DNA of 64,000 bases from Halalkalicoccus jeotgali B3 (GTDB taxonomy: Archaea; Halobacteriota; Halobacteria; Halobacteriales; Halalkalicoccaceae). The DNA is taken from positions 1,432,119-1,496,118 of the forward strand of contig NC_014297.1 in NCBI RefSeq assembly GCF_000196895.1. The letters run 5' to 3'. A model generated the notes under the pieces. The model was not told the origin of the DNA. It did no database searches and saw only the letters and a program-made list of their open reading frames with translations. Shown here piece by piece: positions 8,191-15,557 of the stretch (its first letter is position 1; each line of letters opens with the position of its first letter). The position numbers and the translations under genes are program-made.

Positions 8191-8532
8191 ATGGACTCGC
8201 TTGCAGACCATACCTCCCGTCGAACCACCGGACGGCACGGGCCCGATCCGGAATCCGGCGGGGCAACTGCCGCGATCAACAGGGTCCTCTTGTTGGCCGG
8301 GGCGTTACTGTTCATCAATGGCATCAGCGTGACACTCATTGCTGCACTCATCCCGGTCGCCATCAGTAGCGCCATCGTCATCACGTTCGTCACCGCCCTC
8401 ACCGTTGCGAGTGCCCTCTGGTATCTCGTGCGGCGCAACCCCGCGAGGACGCGGGCGGCCATCGAGGCCACCCGCCCGCTGATCGAGAGCCTGACCGAGC
8501 GCGACCGCGCTCGCCGACAGGGCGGCCTGTAG
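8191..8532 (+). CDS. Small two-helix membrane protein, hypothetical
   Basis: 113 residues. After a polar N-terminus of about 28 residues come two close hydrophobic segments (about 31-52 and 55-78), then a basic cytoplasmic tail rich in Arg and Thr. No known domain was recognised. A GTG seven codons upstream (8170) is an alternative start; the ATG at 8191 was preferred. It is followed after 47 bases by the crcB pair on the same strand, but a TATA-like box separates them, so they may not be one operon. Confidence 0.6.
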   Translation: MDSLADHTSRRTTGRHGPDPESGGATAAINRVLLLAGALLFINGISVTLIAALIPVAISSAIVITFVTALTVASALWYLVRRNPARTRAAIEATRPLIESLTERDRARRQGGL

Positions 8533-8548
8533 CGTCGAAACCGTTCCA

Positions 8549-8554
8549 TTTTAT
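8549..8554 (+). promoter_or_regulatory. TATA-like box of the crcB pair
   Basis: TTTTAT lies 26-31 bases before the crcB ATG at 8580, fitting leaderless transcription. No fluoride riboswitch consensus is seen in the 47 bases upstream, so fluoride control, if present, works differently. Confidence 0.4.
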
Positions 8555-8579
8555 TGGTGACCTCACGGATCGAGTAGCG

Positions 8580-8942
8580 ATGGCTTCCCGACCGGCCACC
8601 CTCGCGCTCGTCGCGACCGGCGGTTTCCTCGGCGCGATGGCCCGATACGGTGTGGCGCTACTCGGGCCGGGGCTGGCGGGGACGTTCCTCGCCAACGTCA
8701 CCGGCTGTCTCGCCCTCGGGTACGTCTTTTACACCGCGGCCGCCACCGAGCGGATCTCACCGGAGACGCGACTGTTCGTCGCGACCGGGTTTCTCTCCTC
8801 GTACACCACCTACAGCACGTTCGCCCTTCAGACGACCGAGGCCTCGCCCGCGTGGGGGGTTCTCAACGTGCTCGGGAACTACGCCTGTGGCTTTGTCGCC
8901 GTCGTCCTCGGCCGGCGACTCGCCCTGGGTGAGTGGCGATGA
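8580..8942 (+). CDS. crcB1: Fluoride exporter CrcB/Fluc, first subunit
   Basis: 120 residues with four transmembrane helices, the size of one Fluc subunit. Family features are seen: GGFLGAMARYG (conserved Gly/Arg in helix 1), FLANVTGCLALG (the pore Asn in helix 2) and GFLSSYTTYSTFALQT (helix 3 break with the central sodium site and Phe/Ser/Thr pore residues). Fluc channels export fluoride passively as antiparallel dimers. This gene overlaps a second crcB by ATGA, so an obligate heterodimer of opposite topologies is likely, as known for paired crcB genes. Confidence 0.93.
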   Translation: MASRPATLALVATGGFLGAMARYGVALLGPGLAGTFLANVTGCLALGYVFYTAAATERISPETRLFVATGFLSSYTTYSTFALQTTEASPAWGVLNVLGNYACGFVAVVLGRRLALGEWR

Positions 8943-9289
8943 TCGACGCGCTGCTGGTCGGTATGGGTGGGGCGACCGGGGCGGTGTTACGATACCTCGT
9001 CGGACTCGTCGTCGGTCCTCGCAGCGAGTTCCCCCTCGAAACGCTCACTGTCAACGTCTTAGGGAGCTTCGCCCTCGGCTGGGTGACGTTCGCCGGGGTC
9101 GGTGAGAGGCCCGCCCTACTCGTCGGCGTGGGTGCTTGCGGGGCGTTCACAACCTTCTCGTCGTTCTCGGTTGATACGGTCCGACTCGTGGAGGACGAAC
9201 GGGAGGCTCTGGCCGGGGTGTACGCGCTCTCGAACCTGCTCCTCTCCGTGGGTGCGGTTCTCGTTGGCGCGCTCGTCGCAACAGTATAG
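8939..9289 (+). CDS. crcB2: Fluoride exporter CrcB/Fluc, second subunit
   Basis: 116 residues, four helices. Motifs match the first subunit: GGATGAVLRYLVG in helix 1, NVLGSFALGW in helix 2 and GACGAFTTFSSFSVDT in helix 3. The ATG at 8939 overlaps the stop of the first gene (ATGA), implying translational coupling; a GTG two codons upstream (8933) is an alternative. The two subunits probably insert in opposite orientations and form one channel. Confidence 0.93.
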   Translation: MIDALLVGMGGATGAVLRYLVGLVVGPRSEFPLETLTVNVLGSFALGWVTFAGVGERPALLVGVGACGAFTTFSSFSVDTVRLVEDEREALAGVYALSNLLLSVGAVLVGALVATV

Positions 9290-9292
9290 GTT

Positions 9293-9300
9293 TTACATAG
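9293..9300 (+). promoter_or_regulatory. TATA-like box of the winged-helix gene at 9321
   Basis: TTTTACAT is 21-28 bases before the ATG. A GA-rich sequence, GAGGAGGT, lies directly before the start and could act as a ribosome binding site on a longer transcript. Confidence 0.4.
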
Positions 9301-9320
9301 TCGCTACCCTCAGAGGAGGT

Positions 9321-9611
9321 ATGGCAACCGAGGAGATCCCCGCAAAGTTGACCGCACTCGCCGAGAAGATGGCGACGGAGTACCGAGAGTCGGAGTACGA
9401 TATCGCGGTAGCGCTCGCGAACGCCGGAGAACCCCTCTCGACGGCGGAACTGGCCGAGGAGACGGGCTACACCGAACGAACGGTCAAAAAGCGCGTCGGC
9501 ACCCTTGAGGAAGCGCTGGACGGCGAACCGCTGCTCCGGCGGGACGAGGAGGACCGACCGGTGTTAGCCGCACCGCTCGCGACGGCGGTCCGCGAACAGG
9601 CGGGCGAATAA
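9321..9611 (+). CDS. Small winged-helix DNA-binding protein
   Basis: 96 residues. The central part is a helix-turn-helix with a wing: 'AVALANAGEPLSTAELAEETGYTERTVKKRVGTLEEAL', with recognition helix TERTVKKRVGTL, then a beta hairpin 'LLRRDEEDRPVLAAPLA'. No ligand domain is present. Its target is unknown. It ends just before the structured region at 9653-9821, which lies on the same strand and could be its 3' untranslated region or a separate RNA. Confidence 0.75.
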   Translation: MATEEIPAKLTALAEKMATEYRESEYDIAVALANAGEPLSTAELAEETGYTERTVKKRVGTLEEALDGEPLLRRDEEDRPVLAAPLATAVREQAGE

Positions 9612-9652
9612 CCCGCGGCGTCGTCGCTGTATCGTAGCTTGTTCCAAAACGG

Positions 9653-9821
9653 TGTACGCGACCGCCGACCGGCTTCCGGTCGGCGCGGTGATCCGGGGTG
9701 GGGGGGAAAGCGGATCACCCGCGTACAGATGATGGCGTCGAATCGCCATCGAGAGTGCGATGGGGAGGGGGGGGGTGGCCTCTGACAGGCACAACGGCCG
9801 TCTCCTTGACGGCGATTTTTT
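9653..9821 (+). ncRNA. Candidate structured RNA: three-way junction, two more hairpins, T6 end
   Basis: Seen directly: an outer stem pairs 9653-9660 with 9720-9727 (8 bp). It encloses hairpin 9664-9672/9676-9684 (9 bp, 3-base loop) and stem 9687-9695/9711-9719 (9 bp, 15-base G-rich loop), with only 3, 2 and 0 unpaired bases between them, which is a compact three-way junction. Two further perfect hairpins follow: 9731-9737/9744-9750 and 9797-9802/9808-9813, the last running into T6 (9816-9821), as in a terminator. G-rich unpaired tracts lie at 9696-9706 and 9762-9775. All the listed stems are fully Watson-Crick. The strand is inferred from the T run; the RNA could instead be the 3' end of the preceding mRNA, or be read from the minus strand, where the loops become C-rich. 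It does not match SRP RNA or RNase P RNA as far as I can see. Confidence 0.4.
9797..9821 (+). terminator. Hairpin plus T6, terminator-like
   Basis: GCCGTC (9797-9802), loop TCCTT and GACGGC (9808-9813) form a 6-bp hairpin. Two bases later comes TTTTTT (9816-9821). Archaeal termination mainly needs the U run. It would end transcripts coming from 9321. Confidence 0.5.
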
Positions 9822-9878
9822 CGAGGAGGTCTACGAATAAATACTTTGTGTATTATGTAAATCATAGTGGATAATATA

Positions 9879-9895
9879 GGTGTCTAGTTGACACC
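9879..9895 (-). terminator. Hairpin after the minus-strand membrane protein gene
   Basis: GGTGTC-TAGTT-GACACC is a perfect 6-bp stem with a 5-base loop. Read on the minus strand it lies 33 bases past the stop of the gene at 9928-10602 and is followed by an AT-rich stretch, so it may mark its transcript end. Confidence 0.35.
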
Positions 9896-9927
9896 AACTG
9901 TTGCAGGACGGATCGCGAGGGACCCGG

Positions 9928-10602
9928 TCAGCGGTCGATTCCGAGCCCGAGAGCCATGAAGAGGCCACCAAACAGGAGCATCGTCACCGACCCGATCCCG
10001 AGCCCTGTGAGAAATCGCGCCTCCATTGTGGGTGCGCTCAGGCCGCGCGCGAGAAACGACCACCCCAGCGCGAGCCCGACGACCGCGAATATACTACCGA
10101 CGACGACCGCGAGCGCTCGCGCGAAGGGACCGGACGGCCCGGCGGGGAGTGTCGTTTCGGGGGCTGACCGCCCGCCGGACTCGCGTCGCCCGCGGGCGGG
10201 TGCCGGATCGAGCGTCCACATCGCGACGAGGCCCGCGAGCAGCGCGAGCAGCGACACGGGCGGCGATACCGAGACGAGCACGAACTGACCGAGCGCGCCG
10301 AGGACGAACGCGAGCCCTGCGATTCGCCGATCCAGTCGTTCCGCGAGCGAAACCAACTGGAGAAGCGGGATGGCGTGCAACTCGTCGCTCGCCGGGCGCT
10401 GATCCGAGTTCCGGACCACCAGCCACAGGGCGAGCCCCGGGCCAGCCAGCAGCGCGACGCCGAGGAGCGCCGAGACGGGCGAAAGCGCCTCCATCGCGAA
10501 CAGGACGAACCCCACGAGGAGCACCGTCACGAACCCGCCGACGGCGCCGAGCGCAACGTACAGCGTCGCCTGCCGGGAACGCGCGTCGAACCGGTCACCC
10601 AT
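9928..10602 (-). CDS. Polytopic membrane protein, hypothetical
   Basis: 224 residues with about six hydrophobic segments (near 13-37, 43-62, 92-110, 112-128, 163-186 and 197-219) and polar loops containing GRRESGGRSAPET. No conserved catalytic or transport motif was recognised. The N-terminus (MGDRFDARSRQATLYVALG) supports the start at 10602. It is probably a conserved haloarchaeal membrane protein; the function is unknown. Confidence 0.65.
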   Translation of the reverse strand: MGDRFDARSRQATLYVALGAVGGFVTVLLVGFVLFAMEALSPVSALLGVALLAGPGLALWLVVRNSDQRPASDELHAIPLLQLVSLAERLDRRIAGLAFVLGALGQFVLVSVSPPVSLLALLAGLVAMWTLDPAPARGRRESGGRSAPETTLPAGPSGPFARALAVVVGSIFAVVGLALGWSFLARGLSAPTMEARFLTGLGIGSVTMLLFGGLFMALGLGIDR

Positions 10603-10719
10603 ACCTCAGCATCCGATCACTGCTGAATAGTCCTGTCGGGCGACGGTTTTTGGTCCGTCCCGACGACCATCGGGTATGAGGCGTCCCTCGCCCGACCGAC
10701 CCGCCCGAGGTGGCGAGCA

Positions 10720-11529
10720 GTGATCGGAACCCCCCTCCGTCGTGGTCGGTGGGCCAACCACCCCTACGTCGCCGTCGGCGACGGCCCGCGAACCCTGCTC
10801 GTGATTCCGGGCCTCAACGACCCACTCTGTCGGGTCACCGACCGGTGGTGGTTCAGCCTGTTGGTCGCGACCTACTGCGAGCGCTATACGGGTCGGCACA
10901 CGGTGGCGATGGTGAGCCGTCCCGCCGGCCTCCCCGACAACGCCTCGACGCGCGATCTGGCGGCGGGGTATTCGAACGTCCTCGAGGAGGTCGGCCCCGC
11001 GGACGTGCTGGGCCTGTCGATGGGCGGGTTTCTCGTCGAGCACCTCGCGGCCGACTGCCCCGACCTCCTCGAGCACGCGATCCTCGGGTTGGCCGCGGCC
11101 CGACTGAGCGAACACGGACGCACGGTCGTCGAGCGCTGGCACGCACATGCCGACCGCGGGGAGTTCCGGCCGATCTACGAGGAGGCCGCGGGCGCGGTCG
11201 CGGTCGGCCTCCGGGGGCCGGTCGTCCGGGGGGCGGCCCGCCTCTACGGCCGTCTCGGCTCGCCCCCGCCCGTCGACCGCCGGGATTTCCTCGTCTCGGC
11301 CGACGCCTGTCTCGCCCACGACGCGACCGACCGTCTCGTCGATATCGAGGTCCCGACGCTCGTGATCGGCGGGACCGAGGACCCCTTCTTCACCAGGGAG
11401 CACTACCGCGAAACCGTCCGGAGGATTCCCGGGGCCGCGTTCGTCGAGATCGAGGAGGCCGGCCACGAGGCGGTCCTCGACCGTCGAGGCGAGTTCGACG
11501 GCGGGATCCGCGAGTTCCTCTACGAGTGA
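10720..11529 (+). CDS. Alpha/beta hydrolase
   Basis: 269 residues starting at GTG. The nucleophile elbow is GLSMGG (Ser of G-x-S-x-G), the acid is in GGTEDPF, and the catalytic His is in EEAGHEAVLD near the end: the complete triad in the expected order. The oxyanion region is VIPGLNDP. The family covers esterases, lipases and C-C hydrolases; the substrate is not deducible. It overlaps the convergent enoyl-CoA hydratase gene by 10 bases. An upstream ATG (10676) is out of frame. Confidence 0.85.
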   Translation: MIGTPLRRGRWANHPYVAVGDGPRTLLVIPGLNDPLCRVTDRWWFSLLVATYCERYTGRHTVAMVSRPAGLPDNASTRDLAAGYSNVLEEVGPADVLGLSMGGFLVEHLAADCPDLLEHAILGLAAARLSEHGRTVVERWHAHADRGEFRPIYEEAAGAVAVGLRGPVVRGAARLYGRLGSPPPVDRRDFLVSADACLAHDATDRLVDIEVPTLVIGGTEDPFFTREHYRETVRRIPGAAFVEIEEAGHEAVLDRRGEFDGGIREFLYE

Positions 11530-12287
11530 AACTCGGGGTCGCGATCCGCGAGGAACGCATCGACGCCCTCGCCGTGTTCTTGCGTGCCGTAGGCCTGTGA
11601 CTGGACGACGTTCTCGTAGTCGAGCGCCTCCTCGAACCCGCGTCCGAGGTTCGCGTGGATCGTCCGCTTGGCGAGCCCGATGGTTCTCGTCGGGCGCTCC
11701 CGGAGGGTGTCGAGCAGGTCGTCGATCCGGTCGTCCAGTTGGTCCTCCCCGACGACCCCGTTGACTAGGCCGAGGTCGGCCGCCTCCCCGGCATCGAAAA
11801 ACCGGCCCGTAAAGGCCAGGTCCTTCGCCGCTCGCAGGCCGACGAGCCGGGGCAACAGAAAGGTCCCGCCGGTGTCGGGGATCAGCCCCACGCGGACGAA
11901 CGCGGCGCTGAAGCGAGCCGACTCGACGGCGTAGGCGAAGTCGGTGAGCGCGACGATGGCCATACCGGCTCCGACGGCGTCGCCGTTGACCTGAGCGACG
12001 ATCGGCACCCGACAGGAGAGTGCCTCCTCAGCCAGCCGACCGAACGTCTCGTCGATGCGCTCGTAGGCCTCCTCGGGAGTTTCCTCGCGGGTGGCCATCG
12101 ATTCGACGTCGCCGCCGGCGCTGAACGCCCGGCCCGCGCCCGTGAGTACGATCGCGTCGAACTCGGTGGGGTCGGCGCCGGACAGGACGTCGGCGAGTTC
12201 GGCCGCGGCGTCGGTTGTAAAGGCGTTCAGGGCGTCGGGGCGGTCGAAGGTGATCCGTTGAATCCCCGCGTCGTCAGTGACCTGCAT
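11520..12287 (-). CDS. Enoyl-CoA hydratase/isomerase family protein
   Basis: 255 residues, a full crotonase fold. Oxyanion-hole segments are GAGRAFSAGGDVESM and NGDAVGAGMAI, and the glutamate expected at the hydratase position falls in 'RVGLIPDTGGTFLLPRLVG', where the usual Glu is replaced by 'PDTGGT', as in many isomerase-like members. It acts on enoyl-CoA thioesters in fatty- or aromatic-acid breakdown. No beta-oxidation partners are adjacent. The Met at 12287 was chosen because it gives the short native N-terminus; the frame runs on upstream. Confidence 0.88.
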   Translation of the reverse strand: MQVTDDAGIQRITFDRPDALNAFTTDAAAELADVLSGADPTEFDAIVLTGAGRAFSAGGDVESMATREETPEEAYERIDETFGRLAEEALSCRVPIVAQVNGDAVGAGMAIVALTDFAYAVESARFSAAFVRVGLIPDTGGTFLLPRLVGLRAAKDLAFTGRFFDAGEAADLGLVNGVVGEDQLDDRIDDLLDTLRERPTRTIGLAKRTIHANLGRGFEEALDYENVVQSQAYGTQEHGEGVDAFLADRDPEFHS

Positions 12288-12325
12288 GTCCGAGCGGATT
12301 CGGCCCACCGAGGTAAGTCCTCGCC

Positions 12326-13810
12326 TCAGACCGAAAGCGGGTCGGCGCTCTCGCGGACGAGTTCCCGCGCGGTCGGCGAGAGGGTGTAGATCCCGTCCGA
12401 GCGTCGCTCGACACAGGAACACTCGCGAAGCTCCATCAGCAGGGTCCAGACGTGCTGGAACGGCGCCGACACCGCCCGACCGACCTCCGTGGCCGTCGCC
12501 CCATCGCGCTCGGCCAGCGCCTCGATGACGGCCCACGTCTGGGCCTCGCTACAGAGCGACCGGCGGCTCGCGGCCTCGATCTCGGCGGCGATCCCCGCGG
12601 CCTCGGTATCGTCGTCCGCGTCCTCGACGCTACCCGACGACTGCCCTGGTTCCGCCTCGGGGCTCGGATCGGCCAGCCGCCCGTGTAGCTCCTCGATCTC
12701 GGCCTCCAGCGCGGTGTTCTCCGAGCGCAGTCGCTCGAGTTCCTCGTCCATTGTGGCCTCGGAGAGGGTCGCCTGTGCCGGCGGCATCGACCCGGAGCCC
12801 GACAGCGCGTCCGCCATCCGACTGGCCGCCTCGCTCACGTCGCGGGCGGACTCCAGTTCGCGTTCGAGCTGGTCGATCCGCCGGTCCCGTTGGGCGAGCT
12901 CGCGCTCCAGTTCGGCGACGCGCTCTTGCTCGCGCTGTTGGTCCGCGGTGATCGACGCGAGGTCCCCAACCAACCCGTCGCTGACCGACTTGAGTTCGGG
13001 TCGTTCGAAATCGTCGAGGCCGGGGGTCGCCCCCGCGTCGAACGTGCGTTTCCGTTTGAACCGCACCCGCCGGACGTCCCCGTCGGTCCAGTCGGTCTGG
13101 AGGAAGGCCTCGCCGGCGTCGAGTTCCGCGACGCGCTCGCCGTACTCGCCGCCGACGATCCGACCCACCACTTTTGTGTCGTTGTCCCACGTCAAACGGT
13201 GCCAGACCAGCCAGTTCGCCTGCGTGATGAAGTCCTTTTTCACGTCGGCGGGGCGCTGGCTGATCCCGACGATGCCCAGGCCGTGTTTGCGCCCGCGCTT
13301 GCCGATCTTGATGAGCATTCGGCCCGTCTCGTCCATGCCGCCCCCTTCGGGGATGTACTCGTGGACCTCCTCGACGACCAGCAGGAAGGGTTTCTTGAGC
13401 TTTTTCTCCTTGGCGAAGAGGTGGCGGGCGGTTTCGCGCAGCAGGTCGTTCGCAGCCGCCTCATCGAGATAGCCCGAGACGTCGAGGATGGTGGGGACGT
13501 TCTGCTCCAAGGCGAGTTCGGCGACTTTTTCGGCGTGTTCGGGGCCGACCTGGATGTCACACTCCTCGTCGGCGCCGGCGTGCAGCAGTTCGTACTCCTC
13601 TTTGAGTCCGTAGTACTCCCCGTCAGTATCGACGATGAGGACGGGATAGCCCGCTTCGAGCAGCTCCTCGACGACGACGCTCGCGGTGTTCGACTTCCCG
13701 CTCCCGCTCTTGCCGGTGATAAATCCCCGGCCCGTCAGGAGCTGGACGACCGGCATCTCGACGCGCTCGCCGTCGCCCTCGGTCCCGACCCGCACCTGTT
13801 CGTCGCTCAT
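12326..13810 (-). CDS. HerA-like DUF87 ATPase with coiled coil and C-terminal winged helix
   Basis: 494 residues in three parts. The ATPase of the FtsK/HerA superfamily (about 15-270) has Walker A GKSGSGKS at 33-40, Walker B FLLVVEE at 142-148 and a sensor strand GIVGISQRP at 179-187. A coiled coil rich in E, R and Q (about 285-385) contains heptad-like 'ELERELAQRDRRIDQLERELES'. A C-terminal domain (about 420-490) resembles a winged helix ('AVIEALAERDGATATEVGRAVSAPFQHVWTLLMELRECSCV'). HerA itself pumps DNA with NurA in end resection; no nurA is adjacent, and the extra coiled coil and wHTH are not part of classical HerA. A role as a DNA translocase or tether is inference. Confidence 0.8.
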   Translation of the reverse strand: MSDEQVRVGTEGDGERVEMPVVQLLTGRGFITGKSGSGKSNTASVVVEELLEAGYPVLIVDTDGEYYGLKEEYELLHAGADEECDIQVGPEHAEKVAELALEQNVPTILDVSGYLDEAAANDLLRETARHLFAKEKKLKKPFLLVVEEVHEYIPEGGGMDETGRMLIKIGKRGRKHGLGIVGISQRPADVKKDFITQANWLVWHRLTWDNDTKVVGRIVGGEYGERVAELDAGEAFLQTDWTDGDVRRVRFKRKRTFDAGATPGLDDFERPELKSVSDGLVGDLASITADQQREQERVAELERELAQRDRRIDQLERELESARDVSEAASRMADALSGSGSMPPAQATLSEATMDEELERLRSENTALEAEIEELHGRLADPSPEAEPGQSSGSVEDADDDTEAAGIAAEIEAASRRSLCSEAQTWAVIEALAERDGATATEVGRAVSAPFQHVWTLLMELRECSCVERRSDGIYTLSPTARELVRESADPLSV

Positions 13811-14059
13811 GGGTCGCCTCGCGCGGTCATTGTCGGAACGTATCGGCTATATTACTTAAACCCATCCGCTCGTCGGGGGGCGATGAGGGGGCGTGCCATC
13901 CGAGCCCGAGCCCACGGGACGGCCTGCTCTCCCGAACGCGAGTCAGACGACCTACGCGTCGCGGCCAGGAATGGTCACTGTGAGGTCTTCCATGGCGGGC
14001 GGTCACACCGCCGGACGGGAAGTCGGAGGGGTTTACCCGATCGGCCGAGTAGCGGCCCC
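13811..14059. other. Divergent intergenic region between the HerA-like gene and nop5
   Basis: 249 bases without a supported gene. TTTAAGTAATATA on the minus strand (about 13848-13860) is a plausible TATA region for the HerA-like gene with a short leader. GGTTTACC near 14030-14037 is a TATA-like element about 25 bases before the nop5 ATG. No box C/D motif pair was found. Confidence 0.4.
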
Positions 14060-14890
14060 ATGAGCGAGGGATGGTTCGCCGATATCGACCCTGACGACCC
14101 CGAGGGAGCCGTCCGCGCCATCCGCGATGGGAGCGCCGACGCTCCCGACGAGTGGCCGACGATTGCCGTCGAGAGCGGGTTTGCAACCGACACGGAGGAG
14201 TACTACGAGCGCCTTCGGGAGGTGACGATCGACGCCGCCAGCGAAGCGGTCCGCGAGCGCGAACGGGCCGACGACGCTCAGCTCGTTCACGCCGTGCGGG
14301 CGATGGACGACGCCGACCGGATCGCAAACGAGCTGGCTGAGCGGGTCGCCGAGTGGGGCGGGAGCCTCTTTTCGGAGTCGGGATCGGGCGTCGAGTACGC
14401 CCGCCGGCTGGCCGACCGCGAGCCCCGTGGACCGGCCGAGGAGCGCGCGATCGCCCTCGCCGTCCGGACGGTGGAGGTGGCCGACGAGGCCGAGGCGCTG
14501 CGGGTGTTCATCGAGCGAGCCACGCCGACGGCCGCGCCGAACCTCGCGGCCCTCGCCGGCCCCGTACTGGCGGCCCGACTGATCGCGCTGGCGGGCGGAC
14601 TCGGCGAACTCGCCAAAAAGCCAAGCGGCACGCTGCAGGTGCTCGGCGCCGAGGACGCGCTGTTCGCCCATCTCCGGGGTCATGCCCCCTCGCCGAAACA
14701 CGGGGTCATCTACACCCACGAGTACGTCCGGGGCACTCGCCACGCGGATCGGGGCTCTGCGGCCCGGGCGCTTGCGGGCAAACTCACCATCGCCGCGCGG
14801 GTCGACCACTACGCCGGGGATCGTCGGCCCGAACTCGAGGAGGAACTCGACGAGCGCATCGCGACCATCCAGGCACGGGGGGAATCATGA
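14060..14890 (+). CDS. nop5: C/D box sRNP core protein Nop5 (Nop56/58-like)
   Basis: 276 residues. The C-terminal NOP domain is clear: '[45 protein letters not shown]' then '[14 protein letters not shown]', which in the family contacts the L7Ae-kink-turn RNA. The N-terminal fibrillarin-binding part is short compared with non-halophilic Nop5 (about 370), as usual in haloarchaea. With fibrillarin and L7Ae it forms the RNP that 2'-O-methylates rRNA and tRNA. The fibrillarin gene overlaps directly (ATGA). The Met at 14060 is the first that gives this N-terminus; the upstream frame is a shadow of the minus-strand gene. Confidence 0.93.
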   Translation: MSEGWFADIDPDDPEGAVRAIRDGSADAPDEWPTIAVESGFATDTEEYYERLREVTIDAASEAVRERERADDAQLVHAVRAMDDADRIANELAERVAEWGGSLFSESGSGVEYARRLADREPRGPAEERAIALAVRTVEVADEAEALRVFIERATPTAAPNLAALAGPVLAARLIALAGGLGELAKKPSGTLQVLGAEDALFAHLRGHAPSPKHGVIYTHEYVRGTRHADRGSAARALAGKLTIAARVDHYAGDRRPELEEELDERIATIQARGES

Positions 14891-15519
14891 ACCTCACCGA
14901 GGGCGTCGAGGAGCGGGAGTTCGACGGCCGGCAACGCCTCGCGACCTGTGGCGAGGCGGTCTACGGCGAGCCGGTCGAGGACGGGTGGCGGGCATGGGAT
15001 CCCCATCGCTCGAAGGTGGGTGCAATGATCGAGAAAGGCATGGACCTCGGGCTTCCCGACGAGCCTACGGTGCTCTATCTCGGGGCGGCGAGTGGCACGA
15101 CCGTGAGCCACGTCGCGGACTTTTCGGGTCCCACCTACGCCGTCGAGTTCGCACCCCGCCCCGTTCGGGACCTCGTGGGAGTCGCCGAGGATCGAAGGAA
15201 CCTCTTTCCCCTGCTGAAGGACGCTCGAAAGCCAGAAACCTACGCCCACGTCGTCGAGCGCGACGTCGACGCCGTGATTCAGGACGTGGCGACCCGCGGA
15301 CAGGCCGACGTGGCGCTCGGGAATCGGGAGTTCCTCGCGGACGATGGGCGACTCCTCGCGGCGGTCAAGGCCCGAAGCGAGGACGTGACCCGCGATCCCG
15401 GCGACGTGTTCTCGGACGTTCTGGATCGGCTCTCCGAGGGCTACGAGGTCCTCGAAACCGAGCGTCTCGAACCGTATCACGAGGATCACCTCGCCGTGGT
15501 CGCCCGGCCGCGGATATAA
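14887..15519 (+). CDS. flpA: Fibrillarin-like rRNA/tRNA 2'-O-methyltransferase
   Basis: 210 residues. SAM-binding motif: [17 protein letters not shown] (the fibrillarin form of motif I, G-A-A-S-G-T). Further motifs are [13 protein letters not shown], a conserved Asp in [21 protein letters not shown] and KARSEDVT. Guided by C/D box sRNAs and held by Nop5, it adds 2'-O-methyl groups to ribose. In most species the fourth block reads DVAQP; here it is [10 protein letters not shown], a small variation. The ATG at 14887 overlaps the nop5 stop (ATGA), so translation is coupled. Confidence 0.95.
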   Translation: MNLTEGVEEREFDGRQRLATCGEAVYGEPVEDGWRAWDPHRSKVGAMIEKGMDLGLPDEPTVLYLGAASGTTVSHVADFSGPTYAVEFAPRPVRDLVGVAEDRRNLFPLLKDARKPETYAHVVERDVDAVIQDVATRGQADVALGNREFLADDGRLLAAVKARSEDVTRDPGDVFSDVLDRLSEGYEVLETERLEPYHEDHLAVVARPRI

Positions 15520-15526
15520 CAGGGGG

Positions 15527-15534
15527 TATTTATT
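15527..15534 (+). promoter_or_regulatory. TATA box of gshA
   Basis: TATTTATT is 24-31 bases before the ATG at 15558, so gshA probably has its own leaderless promoter separate from nop5-flpA. Confidence 0.5.
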
Positions 15535-15557
15535 CGCGGGGGCCGAACCCGGTTCCG

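Larger units (their letters stand above)
9612..9927. other. 316-base gap between convergent genes: structured region plus AT-rich block
   Basis: No protein gene is seen. The left part (9653-9821) holds the set of perfect stems described separately. The block 9822-9878 is AT-rich. A 6-bp hairpin, GGTGTC/GACACC with loop TAGTT, lies at 9879-9895, before the end of the minus-strand membrane protein gene. Confidence 0.6.

Noticed and set aside
8533-8579. Fluoride riboswitch upstream of crcB
   Set aside because: Only 47 bases are available, and the conserved fluoride-aptamer elements are not seen.
9691-9777. G-quadruplex region as the main feature of the gap
   Set aside because: The G runs are present, but they lie inside or beside the stem-loops, so the fold of the candidate RNA explains the tract better than a DNA G-quadruplex.
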